Position numbers and translations under genes: made by a program
Shown: piece by piece, positions 7,141 to 14,451 of the stretch
How the letters are laid out: each line of letters opens with the position of its first letter
How positions within the stretch are numbered: the first letter of the stretch is position 1
The notes under the pieces: model-generated
Told to the model about the DNA's origin: nothing
What the model saw: the letters and a program-made list of their open reading frames with translations, nothing else
The model's database searches: none
From: CAIJMI01 sp964448085
GTDB taxonomy: Bacteria; Patescibacteriota; Microgenomatia; UBA10105; UBA927
Reading direction: 5' to 3'
NCBI GenBank assembly: GCA_964448085.1
Contig: CAYUUX010000018.1
Span: 1-20,540 of the forward strand
DNA length: 20,540 nucleotides

Positions 7141-8369
7141 GAAAGCAGCGCAAGCGCTTCTGCAACGGAGACAACTGTACCGGTTTTCTCGATGCGTTTC
7201 TTCACTTCTACCTTTCCATCCGTTTTAGAGGAAACAATAAAACGGTACGGTAACCCAAGAAGGTCCGCTTCGGAAAACTTTACACCCGCGGATACGTCTT
7301 CCCGGTCATCCCACACCACAGCGATATGAAACGCTTCCAGTTGTTTGTAGACTTTCTCTGCAGTTTCCTTTCCTCCAGGTAGTGACACAAGATGCACCTT
7401 TGCGGGAGCAACCGTATCTGGCCAGACAAGGCCTCGCTCGTCGGAAAAAAGTTCGGCAATCGTTCCGACAAGTCGTGTCGTCCCTATGCCGTAACAGCCC
7501 ATGGTCGCTATCTTTTGACTCCCGTCCTTGTCCGCGAATTTCACAGAAAAATTCTCGGAAAATTTCGTTCCCAAATCAAAAATATTGCCTACCTCAATAG
7601 CTTTCCCCATGGTAAGCGTGCCTTGCGAACAGTTGGGGCATTTCTGTCCATTTTTATGTATATCAAGCTCCTGATTTTCGGCAAACGTACACGCAGGGCA
7701 ATACAGCAAGTCCACTTCGCCTGCAGGTGTTAATACATTGAATTCATGCGAGTGCTTTTTGGTAAAACTGCCCCCAGAGGCCTCGGTGATTTTTACATCA
7801 TTAAGCCCCATGCGAGCAAAAATTTTCATATATGTCTTCTTCACTAATTCATAGTATGCAGAAAATTCTTCAACCGTTGCATGGAAACTGTACATATCCT
7901 TCATTCCGAACTCTCTCCCGCGTAACACTCCTGACTTTGCACGAAGTTCGTCACGAAATTTTGTCTGTATTTGATACAGGGACAACGGCAGATCTTTGTA
8001 CGAATGGATGTATTGAGCCGCAAGTGGTGTCACAACCTCTTCGTGAGAAAATCCAAGTCCATACTCCTTACCTGTCTGACTTTTTGTTTTAAATAATACA
8101 TCAACGCCCTCCCACCGTTTCCCCTGTTCCCAATTGGTTTTTGGGACAAGCGTTGGCATCAGGATTTCTTGTGCACCGATTGCATCCAATTCTTCGCGAA
8201 TGATCGTTTCGATACAAGTTAGCACGCGAAGCCCTAATGGCAACCAGGAAAAAATACCGGCGGACAATTGATCAACATATCCTGCCTGAAGTAAAAGCTT
8301 ATGATTTTTTGCGGTCGCGTCATTGGGGACTGTTTTCCGTGTTTTTGCAAACATCTGAGAATATTTCAT
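7137..8369 (-). CDS. proS: Prolyl-tRNA synthetase, short form
   Basis: Class II synthetase charging tRNA-Pro. Motif 1 is around AGIFSWLPLGLRVLTCIE, motif 2 is FRDELRAKSGVLRGREFGMKDMYSFH, and motif 3 is TMGCYGIGTTRLVGTIAE. A short anticodon-binding domain follows. At 410 aa it is far smaller than E. coli ProRS (572 aa). The large YbaK-like editing insertion between motifs 2 and 3 is missing and replaced by a short segment with two CPxC pairs (CPAC and CPNC, about 20 residues apart) that could bind zinc. I chose ATG 8369 (MKYSQMF, the family start); an in-frame ATG at 8390 is possible. The gene follows rseP after 61 nt, a common bacterial order. Confidence 0.95.
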   Translation of the reverse strand: MKYSQMFAKTRKTVPNDATAKNHKLLLQAGYVDQLSAGIFSWLPLGLRVLTCIETIIREELDAIGAQEILMPTLVPKTNWEQGKRWEGVDVLFKTKSQTGKEYGLGFSHEEVVTPLAAQYIHSYKDLPLSLYQIQTKFRDELRAKSGVLRGREFGMKDMYSFHATVEEFSAYYELVKKTYMKIFARMGLNDVKITEASGGSFTKKHSHEFNVLTPAGEVDLLYCPACTFAENQELDIHKNGQKCPNCSQGTLTMGKAIEVGNIFDLGTKFSENFSVKFADKDGSQKIATMGCYGIGTTRLVGTIAELFSDERGLVWPDTVAPAKVHLVSLPGGKETAEKVYKQLEAFHIAVVWDDREDVSAGVKFSEADLLGLPYRFIVSSKTDGKVEVKKRIEKTGTVVSVAEALALLS

Positions 8370-8430
8370 AGGTATATGTGTATCATACAAAAATTACGTG
8401 GAAAGCGATAGATGAAGAACCCAATACGCC

Positions 8431-9534
8431 TTATCCCCGCACAATCCGGAGGATATCGTTGACCGTGACAAGAAGGATAAGTGCAAGAAGAATAATCATG
8501 CCGATTTGGTGCACCATGCGTTCCACCGCAGGTCTTGCCTTTTTTCCAAACTTATCCGCCAACACAAACACGAGACGTCCGCCGTCAAGTGCCGGAAACG
8601 GAAGAATGTTAAGAACCGCCAGATTCAACGACAATATGCTCATAAATTCCAAGACCGCATCAAAACCATATTTCACCGCTTCTCCCGTTACCTGCGCGAT
8701 GCCGATGGGTCCGGCAATCTCCCCGCCCTGGATCCGTTGACCGGTAATCAATTTCGCAAGTACCGATCCTAATGACGTAAACATCAGATACACCCGCTCA
8801 CCATTAATCTGAATGGATTTGAACGGCGCCTGGTGCAATGGATATTTCTTTTTCACCAAATTCGTCACGGCAACCCCCAATGGCCCTTCGCCTGTTGGAG
8901 GCTGGACTCTCGGGATAAGGGTAAAGGAAAGTTCTTGATTGTTGCGAAGGACAGTCAGGGTTACGGGTTCTCCAGCGTGGGCTTTCACTGTGTTTATGAG
9001 CTGCTCGGATTTTTCAAGACGAGCGAATTGCACCTGACCTTTTTCTATAACACCAATTTGGGTAATGACGTCGTTTGTCACGAGTCCCGACTGAGCGGCA
9101 GGACTCCCCGCCGCTATTGTTTCTATATGAACCTGATCCGTCGGCTCTACAACGCCTCTGGTGAGAAGAAATGTGGTAATGACAATTGCCAACAGGAAGT
9201 TCATGAACACACCCGCCGAAAGAATCAGCGCGCGTTGTCCACGGGTCTTGGACCAAAAATAAATGCTTCTTTCCTTTGCGGTCTTTACACTTGCCTTTTC
9301 TTTATCGACATCCTCCTGATCTTCTCCAGCAAGCTTCACGAACCCGCCAATTGGCAAACTGTTCAGTGAATACACAGTGCCTTTAACGGTTTTCCCGAAT
9401 AACCGCGGTGGCAACCCGAATCCGAATTCTTCGACATGTACCCCAAAAAACCGTGCCACAAGAAAGTGGCCAAGTTCGTGTACCATGACAAGAATGCTTA
9501 AAATAAGAATAAAAGTAACAACAGTAAGAATCAT
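8431..9534 (-). CDS. rseP: Site-2 protease RseP family (membrane zinc metalloprotease)
   Basis: Intramembrane protease that cleaves membrane anchors such as anti-sigma factors or signal-peptide remnants. The first transmembrane segment (residues 1-18) runs into the active-site HELGH (19-23), then GFGLPPRLFGK and NSLPIGGFVKLAGED. A PDZ domain follows the second membrane segment (roughly 120-210, with GSPAAQSGLVTNDVI). The last third has the third catalytic motif NILPFPALDGGRL and two further hydrophobic segments. The length of 367 aa is slightly below E. coli RseP (450), which has two PDZ domains; here one is visible. It starts 21 nt after the frr stop and precedes proS. Confidence 0.95.
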   Translation of the reverse strand: MILTVVTFILILSILVMVHELGHFLVARFFGVHVEEFGFGLPPRLFGKTVKGTVYSLNSLPIGGFVKLAGEDQEDVDKEKASVKTAKERSIYFWSKTRGQRALILSAGVFMNFLLAIVITTFLLTRGVVEPTDQVHIETIAAGSPAAQSGLVTNDVITQIGVIEKGQVQFARLEKSEQLINTVKAHAGEPVTLTVLRNNQELSFTLIPRVQPPTGEGPLGVAVTNLVKKKYPLHQAPFKSIQINGERVYLMFTSLGSVLAKLITGQRIQGGEIAGPIGIAQVTGEAVKYGFDAVLEFMSILSLNLAVLNILPFPALDGGRLVFVLADKFGKKARPAVERMVHQIGMIILLALILLVTVNDILRIVRG

Positions 9535-9555
9535 ATACGCGCCACAATACCTGTG

Positions 9556-10119
9556 TTATACCTGCAGCAATTCCGCTTCCTTCCGTTCCCCAGTTGCGTC
9601 GATTTCTGATATCATCTCATCCGTTAATTCCTGTACTTTCTTCTCACCGATTTTTTGTTGATCTTCCGTAATAATCGCTTCTTCCGTTTCGCGTTTGAGA
9701 TCCTTCATCGCCTCCTGACGTATCTGACGGACCATAATCCGCCCGCCCTCAAGTTTCGTCCTGGCAAGCTTGATATACTCTTCCCGTTGTTCCTGATTCA
9801 TGGGAGGAATCGTTATCCGAATAACGTCTCCCTCAGAAACCGGATTCATACCGTTTCCCTCTTGCTGGATGCTCTTGACAATATCTTGCGCAGCACTGGG
9901 ATCGTACGGCGTGATGACAATGGTTTTGGCATCCGGCACACCAATCGTCGCCATTTCCATGAGCTTTAATTTTTGCGTGCCTTCGTATGCAGTAATAAGG
10001 ATATTTTCCACCAATGCGCTTGTTGCGCGTCCCGAGCGGATCGAAGAAAGATCTGTCCGTGTTACTTCAATTGCTTTACGCATTTTACCCTGCGTCTGGG
10101 CTAAGATGGTGTCTATCAT
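9556..10119 (-). CDS. frr: Ribosome recycling factor
   Basis: RRF splits the post-termination ribosome together with EF-G. At 187 aa it has the normal length. Typical stretches are DLSSIRSGRATSALVENI, KTIVITPYDPSAAQDIVKSI, GDVIRITIPPMNQEQREEYIKLA and the C-terminal three-helix region ending with QELTDEMISEIDATGERKEAELLQV. It lies 66 nt after tsf and 21 nt before rseP. Usually pyrH sits between tsf and frr; it is missing here. A TTGACG/TAGTAT promoter candidate lies just before the start, so frr may be partly uncoupled from rpsB-tsf. Confidence 0.97.
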   Translation of the reverse strand: MIDTILAQTQGKMRKAIEVTRTDLSSIRSGRATSALVENILITAYEGTQKLKLMEMATIGVPDAKTIVITPYDPSAAQDIVKSIQQEGNGMNPVSEGDVIRITIPPMNQEQREEYIKLARTKLEGGRIMVRQIRQEAMKDLKRETEEAIITEDQQKIGEKKVQELTDEMISEIDATGERKEAELLQV

Positions 10120-10128
10120 AGTGAGTCT

Positions 10129-10158
10129 ATACTACGGGACAAGCCCATCACACGTCAA
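10129..10158 (-). promoter_or_regulatory. Promoter candidate of frr
   Basis: On the minus strand TTGACG (10153-10158) is followed by an 18-nt spacer and TAGTAT (10129-10134). The ATG of frr is 9 nt downstream of the -10 box, leaving a leader of only about 2-3 nt. No Shine-Dalgarno sequence is present. An alternative -10 (TATAGA) overlaps it. Confidence 0.5.
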
Positions 10159-10185
10159 GAGAATTCCGAAAGAAGCACAACGGTG

Positions 10186-10644
10186 TTATTCCCCTAACGC
10201 CAAACGGGCAAAACGTGCAACGGTAATGTTTTCACCGGTTTTGGCAATGGTTTGCTTCACGAGATCCTGTACCGATGTTTTAGCATCGCGAATATACGGA
10301 CCAGCAAGAAGTTCTTTGACATCCTTTGGTTCCATTGCTGCAATCTGCAATGCCAGCTCGTGCACGAGTTTTTTAAATTCTTCGTTTTTAGCAACAAAAT
10401 CAGTTTCACAGCGCACCTCGACAAGTACGCCAACTTTCCCGCCACCATGGACATAGGATTCAATGATTCCAACTGCCGTTTCGCGATCCCCTTTTTTGCC
10501 TGCTTTCTCAATGCCACGCTCCACGAGCAACTTTTTTGCCTGTTCGAAATTGCCGTTCGCATCCTCAAGCGCCTGGCGACAATCCGATACACCCGCTTTT
10601 GTTTCTTCACGCAATTTTTTCAGTAAATCTAAAGAGATGTTCAT
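10186..10644 (-). CDS. tsf: Elongation factor Ts, short form
   Basis: EF-Ts exchanges GDP for GTP on EF-Tu. The N-terminal UBA-like domain is clear (LLKKLREETKAGVSDCRQALEDANGNFEQA), followed by KGDRETAVGIIESYVHGGGKVGVLVEVRCETDFVAKN, which carries the TDFVAKN core signature that inserts into EF-Tu. The protein ends at 152 aa with a QTIAKTGENITVARFARL segment. E. coli EF-Ts is 283 aa and Thermus about 196 aa, so this is a minimal version with one core subdomain and no coiled coil. It follows rpsB by 11 nt without a Shine-Dalgarno sequence, consistent with coupling. Confidence 0.96.
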   Translation of the reverse strand: MNISLDLLKKLREETKAGVSDCRQALEDANGNFEQAKKLLVERGIEKAGKKGDRETAVGIIESYVHGGGKVGVLVEVRCETDFVAKNEEFKKLVHELALQIAAMEPKDVKELLAGPYIRDAKTSVQDLVKQTIAKTGENITVARFARLALGE

Positions 10645-10655
10645 AGGTAGTATAT

Positions 10656-11495
10656 TTATTGTACTGCTTTTGTACTTGATTTCCGACCTGGTGATTTCTT
10701 TTCTTTTTTAACTTCTACAGGTTTTTCCTCACTCTTCACCTTCGCTGCAGCCTCTTTTACAACTGGTACTTCCGTCGCTTTTATAGCTGCTGCGTCAGTT
10801 TGTGCTTTGGCCAATGTTGCTTTTCCTTCAGCATACGCGTCTGCAAGAATACGTAAAATGCATGTCACGGAACCAACAGCATCATCATTTGCCGGTATGA
10901 CATGTGTGATTCCGGTCGGATCGGAATTCGTATCGACAATTGCAACGATCGGTATACCCGTACGCAGTCCTTCACGAACCGCGGCAATTTCCTTTTTCAC
11001 ATCGACTATAAACAACGCCTGAGGGGGAACGTTTAACGACAGCACGCCGCCATAAAATACATGGAGCCGACGCAAATACCGCGACAATTTCATCTGTTCA
11101 TGTTTGGGAAACTTCTTCCACTTCCCCGTTGTTTCTTCCTCTTGGAGTCGGATAATTTTCTGGATATTTTTGTGAATGCCATCCCAGTTCGTCAAAAATC
11201 CACCAATCCATCGTTCGCTGATATATGGAGCACCGACCCGTTTTGCTTCCTCTTTCACGATGCCTTTTGCCTGCCGTTTTGTGCCGACGAACAGAATTTC
11301 GCTTCCTGCTGCTATCAGCTCTTTAATGAAGACAACCGCTTCATCAATCCCCTGCTTGGTTTTGGCAAGGTCGATAATGTGAATGCCGTCTTTTTCTATA
11401 TAAATAAACTGTTTTGCTTTTGGATGCCATCGTTCGGACTTATGGCCGAAATGACAACCAGCTTCCAATAATTCTTGCAGCGTTATATCTTTCAT
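10656..11495 (-). CDS. rpsB: 30S ribosomal protein S2
   Basis: S2 is a late-assembling protein of the small subunit body. The 279-aa product shows the whole family pattern: LLEAGCHFGHKSERWHPKAKQFIY, IDLAKT, FVGTKRQAKGIVKEEA, RWIGGFLTNWDGI, and the conserved PQALFIVDVKKEIAAVREG...IPIVAIVDTNSDP. The last ~50 residues are an Ala/Lys/Glu-rich low-complexity tail beyond the usual end. AAGGAG lies 4 nt before ATG 11495. A terminator hairpin and a predicted pseudoknot sit directly upstream, suggesting control at the leader. Confidence 0.98.
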   Translation of the reverse strand: MKDITLQELLEAGCHFGHKSERWHPKAKQFIYIEKDGIHIIDLAKTKQGIDEAVVFIKELIAAGSEILFVGTKRQAKGIVKEEAKRVGAPYISERWIGGFLTNWDGIHKNIQKIIRLQEEETTGKWKKFPKHEQMKLSRYLRRLHVFYGGVLSLNVPPQALFIVDVKKEIAAVREGLRTGIPIVAIVDTNSDPTGITHVIPANDDAVGSVTCILRILADAYAEGKATLAKAQTDAAAIKATEVPVVKEAAAKVKSEEKPVEVKKEKKSPGRKSSTKAVQ

Positions 11496-11626
11496 GTGTC
11501 TCCTTCAAAAAAATAGCACCAATACGCTGGTGCTATACATGGTACCAAGGCGTATCTTCTTAATCCTCCGCTTGCGATCTGCTTCGTACAAACGAAGAGA
11601 AGATACTGTTGCAAGCGTGTGAGATG
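11496..11626 (-). ncRNA. rpsB leader RNA candidate with pseudoknot (S2-type autoregulatory element)
   Basis: The transcript from the promoter at 11633-11661 would have a leader of about 130 nt. Stem A is CGCTTGC (11611-11617) with GCAAGCG (11569-11575). Stem B is GTATCTTCT (11598-11606) with AGAAGATAC (11552-11560), nine perfect pairs. B starts inside the loop of A and closes after it, so the two cross and form a pseudoknot. A third hairpin, CTTCGT-TTGT-ACGAAG (11582-11597), sits directly next to the B strand. A terminator hairpin follows at 11507-11536. S2 is known to repress its own operon in proteobacteria through leader structure; whether this is homologous or independent is open. Confidence 0.65.
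11507..11536 (-). terminator. Intrinsic terminator/attenuator hairpin before rpsB
   Basis: A perfect 9-bp stem ATAGCACCA/TGGTGCTAT with a 6-nt loop (GCGTAT) is followed by a run of seven T. It ends only a few bases before the AAGGAG ribosome-binding site of rpsB and lies about 90 nt downstream of the rpsB promoter. It therefore terminates rpsB transcription itself (attenuation), not an upstream gene. Confidence 0.8.
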
Positions 11627-11632
11627 CTAGAA

Positions 11633-11661
11633 AGTATAGCAAAAAAGGAACCATTGTACAA
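11633..11661 (-). promoter_or_regulatory. Promoter of the rpsB operon
   Basis: On the minus strand TTGTAC (11656-11661), 17-nt spacer, TATACT (11633-11638). The predicted start is near 11626, giving a structured leader of about 130 nt, in contrast to the near-leaderless promoters elsewhere in the window. Confidence 0.7.
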
Positions 11662-11671
11662 GGGAGACTCC

Positions 11672-11824
11672 TTATTCCCCCTCGGATGGCCGTATAAACG
11701 GTTCTGCAGGAAGCACATGATCCGTTTCCTGACCAGTCCGTGGATCTGCTACCCGCACCGACTCATATTCAAAACCACTTTCTCCTTGTACAATAAGCAC
11801 TTTTTGCGGTTCTTGTTCTACCAT
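11672..11824 (-). CDS. Small hypothetical protein (50 aa)
   Basis: The ATG at 11824 is preceded by AAAGGAG with a 4-nt spacer, a strong ribosome-binding site, and lies 10 nt after the tdk stop. The product starts MVEQEPQKVLIVQGESGFEYESVRV and ends in an acidic Pro/Glu tail (AEPFIRPSEGE). It has no Cys and no membrane segment. The frame is open upstream to 11899 but that part overlaps tdk. I recognise no family. Placement after tdk suggests co-transcription. Confidence 0.65.
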   Translation of the reverse strand: MVEQEPQKVLIVQGESGFEYESVRVADPRTGQETDHVLPAEPFIRPSEGE

Positions 11825-11834
11825 AACACTCCTT

Positions 11835-12449
11835 TCATGTATAAATTCTATGACAAGATTCACACACGGCAATATATTTATCCGACGCGCCAACGTCAAT
11901 CACACCTTTGCTTCCTTTCATCCGTTGGCTATGTCGTGCCAGCCCTCCACATTTTTGACAGACAGCCATCAATTCCAAATATTCGTCCGCAAGACCCACA
12001 AGATCCGGTGTTGCGCCAAATGGCTGCCGTTTGTAATCGTACAGAAGACCGGCCGCTATAACGTGAATTCCTTGACGAATCAATATGGTAATCACTTCCT
12101 TAATCTTCTCTTTGTCAAAAAATTGCACTTCGTCGACAATCACCTTGTCAGCATTCGTTGCGCGTATTTTGGCAACCATCGTTTCTACCGTTTCCCCATC
12201 AAGAATCAGCGCTTTGGATTTCCGATGGTCGTGGCTGTGGATTTCCTTCTTCCCTCCATACCTATTGTCAAGTTTTGGCTTCACCGTCACGACCGTATAT
12301 CCCATCCGAGAAAAAACTTCCACTAAAGCAACCAGTTTTCCAGTCTTCCCTGAAAACATGGGACCAGCAATAACGGTTAATTTCCCCTTGGTTCTTCGTT
12401 TCCCTTTAGATGATATGTTTGCTCTGGAGCGCACGGATAATTTTTTCAT
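11835..12449 (-). CDS. tdk: Thymidine kinase (type II)
   Basis: Phosphorylates thymidine (and deoxyuridine) to dTMP in the salvage route. Walker A is GPMFSGKT (residues 29-36), the Walker-B/catalytic stretch is VIVDEVQFFD, and the lasso region GVASDKYI-like (IDVGASDKYIAVCESCH) closes the site. Zinc is bound by two CxxC pairs (CQKC and CESC). At 204 aa it has the normal length plus a basic N-terminal extension of about 20 residues. ATG 12449 is chosen because AGAGG lies 6 nt upstream; the start then lies 44 nt inside the end of the fusion gene. An ATG at 12491 lacks this site. Confidence 0.94.
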   Translation of the reverse strand: MKKLSVRSRANISSKGKRRTKGKLTVIAGPMFSGKTGKLVALVEVFSRMGYTVVTVKPKLDNRYGGKKEIHSHDHRKSKALILDGETVETMVAKIRATNADKVIVDEVQFFDKEKIKEVITILIRQGIHVIAAGLLYDYKRQPFGATPDLVGLADEYLELMAVCQKCGGLARHSQRMKGSKGVIDVGASDKYIAVCESCHRIYT

Positions 12450-13518
12450 GAATAACCTCTTTGGGCAGAATATGGCCTTTGCTATCAACACAATCTATTT
12501 TTATCCAATTGAGACGCTCTGTGGCTAACCGCAGATACATTGCCTCCGATTCTATCCTATGATGCATATCCGCTTCAGCAATATCGAGTTTCCCCGCACT
12601 GTATTTTCTTTCCGTTTTTTGCAACGTTAATTCGTACCCGATTTTCCAAGGAACGTATAGATAGATAACGACATCTTCCCGCGGAATTTTATGTACCTTG
12701 TATTCCATTTCATCAAGCCAGGAAATGAACTCTTTCCGTTTGGTATCGGGAAGCTTTGCTGCCTGGTGTGCCATGGAGGACGTTGCATAGCGATTGGATA
12801 AAATAACGCCGCCGTGGGTTAACCAACTATCCATTTCCTCTTTTGCAGATGCCCTGTCCAGAGCATATGCAAGTGCTGCAAGGTACGGAGAAACCGCATC
12901 AAGCGATCCGAATTCACCATTAAGAAATCGGCCGACAACGCGTCCATGAAACGAACTGTAATATCGCGGGAAGTCCATGTATTTTACGCGTGTACCTTTG
13001 TGTTCCAGATACTCCTTGAGAAGATCCGACTGTGTTGCCTTTCCGGAACCGTCACCCCCATCGATAACGATCAACTTCCCCTTCCGTTTCTTCAAGGTTG
13101 CCACTTCATCAAAAAAATGTTTGAGCATGATGGCAATATTGTCATCTTCATAATGCTCAAGATACAGGTGTTCTGAAGGATTTCCGGCAATCATTGGAGA
13201 CAACAAATTATCAGCATCCTTGTAAAAAAGCGCGAGCACCGGCTTGTTATGAACGAGTGCATAGACAATTTCTCCTCCGACCCCACTTGATGGACGCGTT
13301 ACCTCTGCAACAACGCAATCGGACGCCTCAATGCGTTCTTTTTCCCGAAGAAAAATTTCTTCAGCGGAAAGCTGTTCGTCGTGCTGTCGAAGTGCTGGGG
13401 CGGTGATTTGTACCCCCGAAGTCAAGGAGTGCCCCATACGCTTAACTGCAGTCAAAATTTTTTTGTATCGTGTTGTTTCTCCATCATGCGTCGTTGCTGC
13501 AGTAAAATATATTTTCAT
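12406..13518 (-). CDS. Fusion: DNPH1/Rcl-like 2'-deoxynucleoside 5'-phosphate N-hydrolase + thymidylate kinase
   Basis: A 370-aa two-domain protein. Residues 1-140 resemble the nucleoside 2-deoxyribosyltransferase-like hydrolase DNPH1 (Rcl): ASDCVVAEVTRPSSGVGGEIVYAL corresponds to DNPH1 'ADVVVAEVTQPSLGVGYELGRA', including the Glu (E83) expected to be the nucleophile, and NIAIMLKHFFDEV matches its C-terminal helix. Residues 148-370 are dTMP kinase: P-loop IDGGDGSGKATQ (G154-T162), MDFPRYYSSFHGRVVGRFLNGEFG, ALDRASAK and SNRYATSSMAHQAAKL. The N-terminal part would cleave dNMPs to base and deoxyribose phosphate; the C-terminal part makes dTDP. The fusion places removal and phosphorylation of dNMPs in one chain. 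A leaderless promoter lies upstream; tdk overlaps its end. Confidence 0.88.
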   Translation of the reverse strand: MKIYFTAATTHDGETTRYKKILTAVKRMGHSLTSGVQITAPALRQHDEQLSAEEIFLREKERIEASDCVVAEVTRPSSGVGGEIVYALVHNKPVLALFYKDADNLLSPMIAGNPSEHLYLEHYEDDNIAIMLKHFFDEVATLKKRKGKLIVIDGGDGSGKATQSDLLKEYLEHKGTRVKYMDFPRYYSSFHGRVVGRFLNGEFGSLDAVSPYLAALAYALDRASAKEEMDSWLTHGGVILSNRYATSSMAHQAAKLPDTKRKEFISWLDEMEYKVHKIPREDVVIYLYVPWKIGYELTLQKTERKYSAGKLDIAEADMHHRIESEAMYLRLATERLNWIKIDCVDSKGHILPKEVIHEKIIRALQSKHII

Positions 13519-13524
13519 AAAGTA

Positions 13525-13553
13525 GTTGTATCAATGAATATATAAAAACACAA
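13525..13553 (-). promoter_or_regulatory. Promoter of the fusion kinase gene, leaderless
   Basis: TTGTGT (13548-13553), 17-nt spacer, TACAAC (13525-13530), then 6 nt (TACTTT) and ATG 13518. The expected start is at the A of ATG. There is no Shine-Dalgarno sequence. The -35 lies next to the stop of the preceding gene (13555). Confidence 0.6.
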
Positions 13554-13554
13554 G

Positions 13555-13812
13555 TCACGAATCTTCTAAAAATACTTCTGCGCTTTGTGGAAATTGTGCC
13601 GACCGTATTTTTTCCACCACCTTCCCTATAACGGGAAGTTTATGGACCATTGACGTGTCCTCTTCTGGATCATATATCCCCCGAATACCTGATCCGTTAA
13701 ACTCCACATGCACCCCTGTTGGCAGTGCAACTTCACGACGACGAAGCAATTCTACCTGGTTAAAAAAAGAATATCGCTTGAGGTTTCGTAGCGGCACCAG
13801 TCGCTCTTTCAT
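13555..13812 (-). CDS. Hypothetical protein (85 aa)
   Basis: The ATG at 13812 overlaps the stop of the deoxynucleoside kinase gene (ATGA), so it is translationally coupled to it. The product is basic at the N-terminus (MKERLVPLRNLKRYSFFNQVELLRRREVALP) and acidic at the end (SAEVFLEDS), with VHVEFNGSGIRGIYDPEEDTSM in the middle. No membrane segment, Cys or known motif. The coupling suggests a role near nucleotide salvage, but that is only context. Confidence 0.7.
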   Translation of the reverse strand: MKERLVPLRNLKRYSFFNQVELLRRREVALPTGVHVEFNGSGIRGIYDPEEDTSMVHKLPVIGKVVEKIRSAQFPQSAEVFLEDS

Positions 13813-14444
13813 AACGTATTCATATATGCCTTCACAGTGTGGATAAAATGCGTTTGTGCTTTTTTGCTTGTCACGATATTGAGTCCGTCCGTTTCCACTT
13901 TAAGTACCCGAATATTTTTTTGCTCATCAAGCCATTTATGATTAAGCATGTCCAACAGCTCAAGGTAACTGTATGGAATCTCTTTTTCATACCCTCGACC
14001 CCGTGATCCAATACGGTTGACAATATGGTCAAGTGTTGTTTCCAAATAGACGATAAGATCCGGCTTGGGAAAATATGGCTCAAATGACCGGTAAATTTTT
14101 TGATACAGTTTCCATTCGGCATCATCAATGTGACCCAATACGTGCTGTGCCTTGGCATAAGAAAATGCATCCTGTTGAATTGGGGTGTCTTGAATAATGG
14201 ATGTCTTCTCCAGAAGTGTACAGGTATCCATCATTTGCGTAATTTTTTCCATGAGAAAAAATGTTTGTGAGTGAAATGCCCAGCGTTTCATATCGGAATA
14301 AAAGCGTGCAAGAAACGCGTTTTCCCCAAAATTTTCCTCAAGAAGCTGATAGTGTAGATGCCGTGCAAGAAGTCGTGCGGCAGTCGTTTTCCCACTGCCC
14401 ATTGTTCCCATCACCGAAATGTACCGATGTTTTTTAGTATTCAC
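13809..14444 (-). CDS. Deoxynucleoside kinase (dGK/dAK-like)
   Basis: Phosphorylates a deoxynucleoside to its monophosphate. The P-loop is GTMGSGKTT (residues 13-21), followed by LLEENFGENAFLARFYSDM, equivalent to the substrate-binding 'EP...NPFL..FY', and by the lid GSRGRGYEKEIPYSYLELL. The usual DRS motif after strand 3 is replaced by DTP (IIQDTPIQQDAFSYAKA), which is unlike the classical DRS motif of the Bacillus enzymes and may be lineage-specific. Specificity cannot be read. I chose GTG 14444 (211 aa): it gives the normal N-terminus and lies 7 nt after a TACAAC box with TTGTCA 17 nt further up. A TTG at 14480 would overlap the -35. Confidence 0.88.
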   Translation of the reverse strand: MNTKKHRYISVMGTMGSGKTTAARLLARHLHYQLLEENFGENAFLARFYSDMKRWAFHSQTFFLMEKITQMMDTCTLLEKTSIIQDTPIQQDAFSYAKAQHVLGHIDDAEWKLYQKIYRSFEPYFPKPDLIVYLETTLDHIVNRIGSRGRGYEKEIPYSYLELLDMLNHKWLDEQKNIRVLKVETDGLNIVTSKKAQTHFIHTVKAYMNTL

Positions 14445-14451
14445 ACAATTC

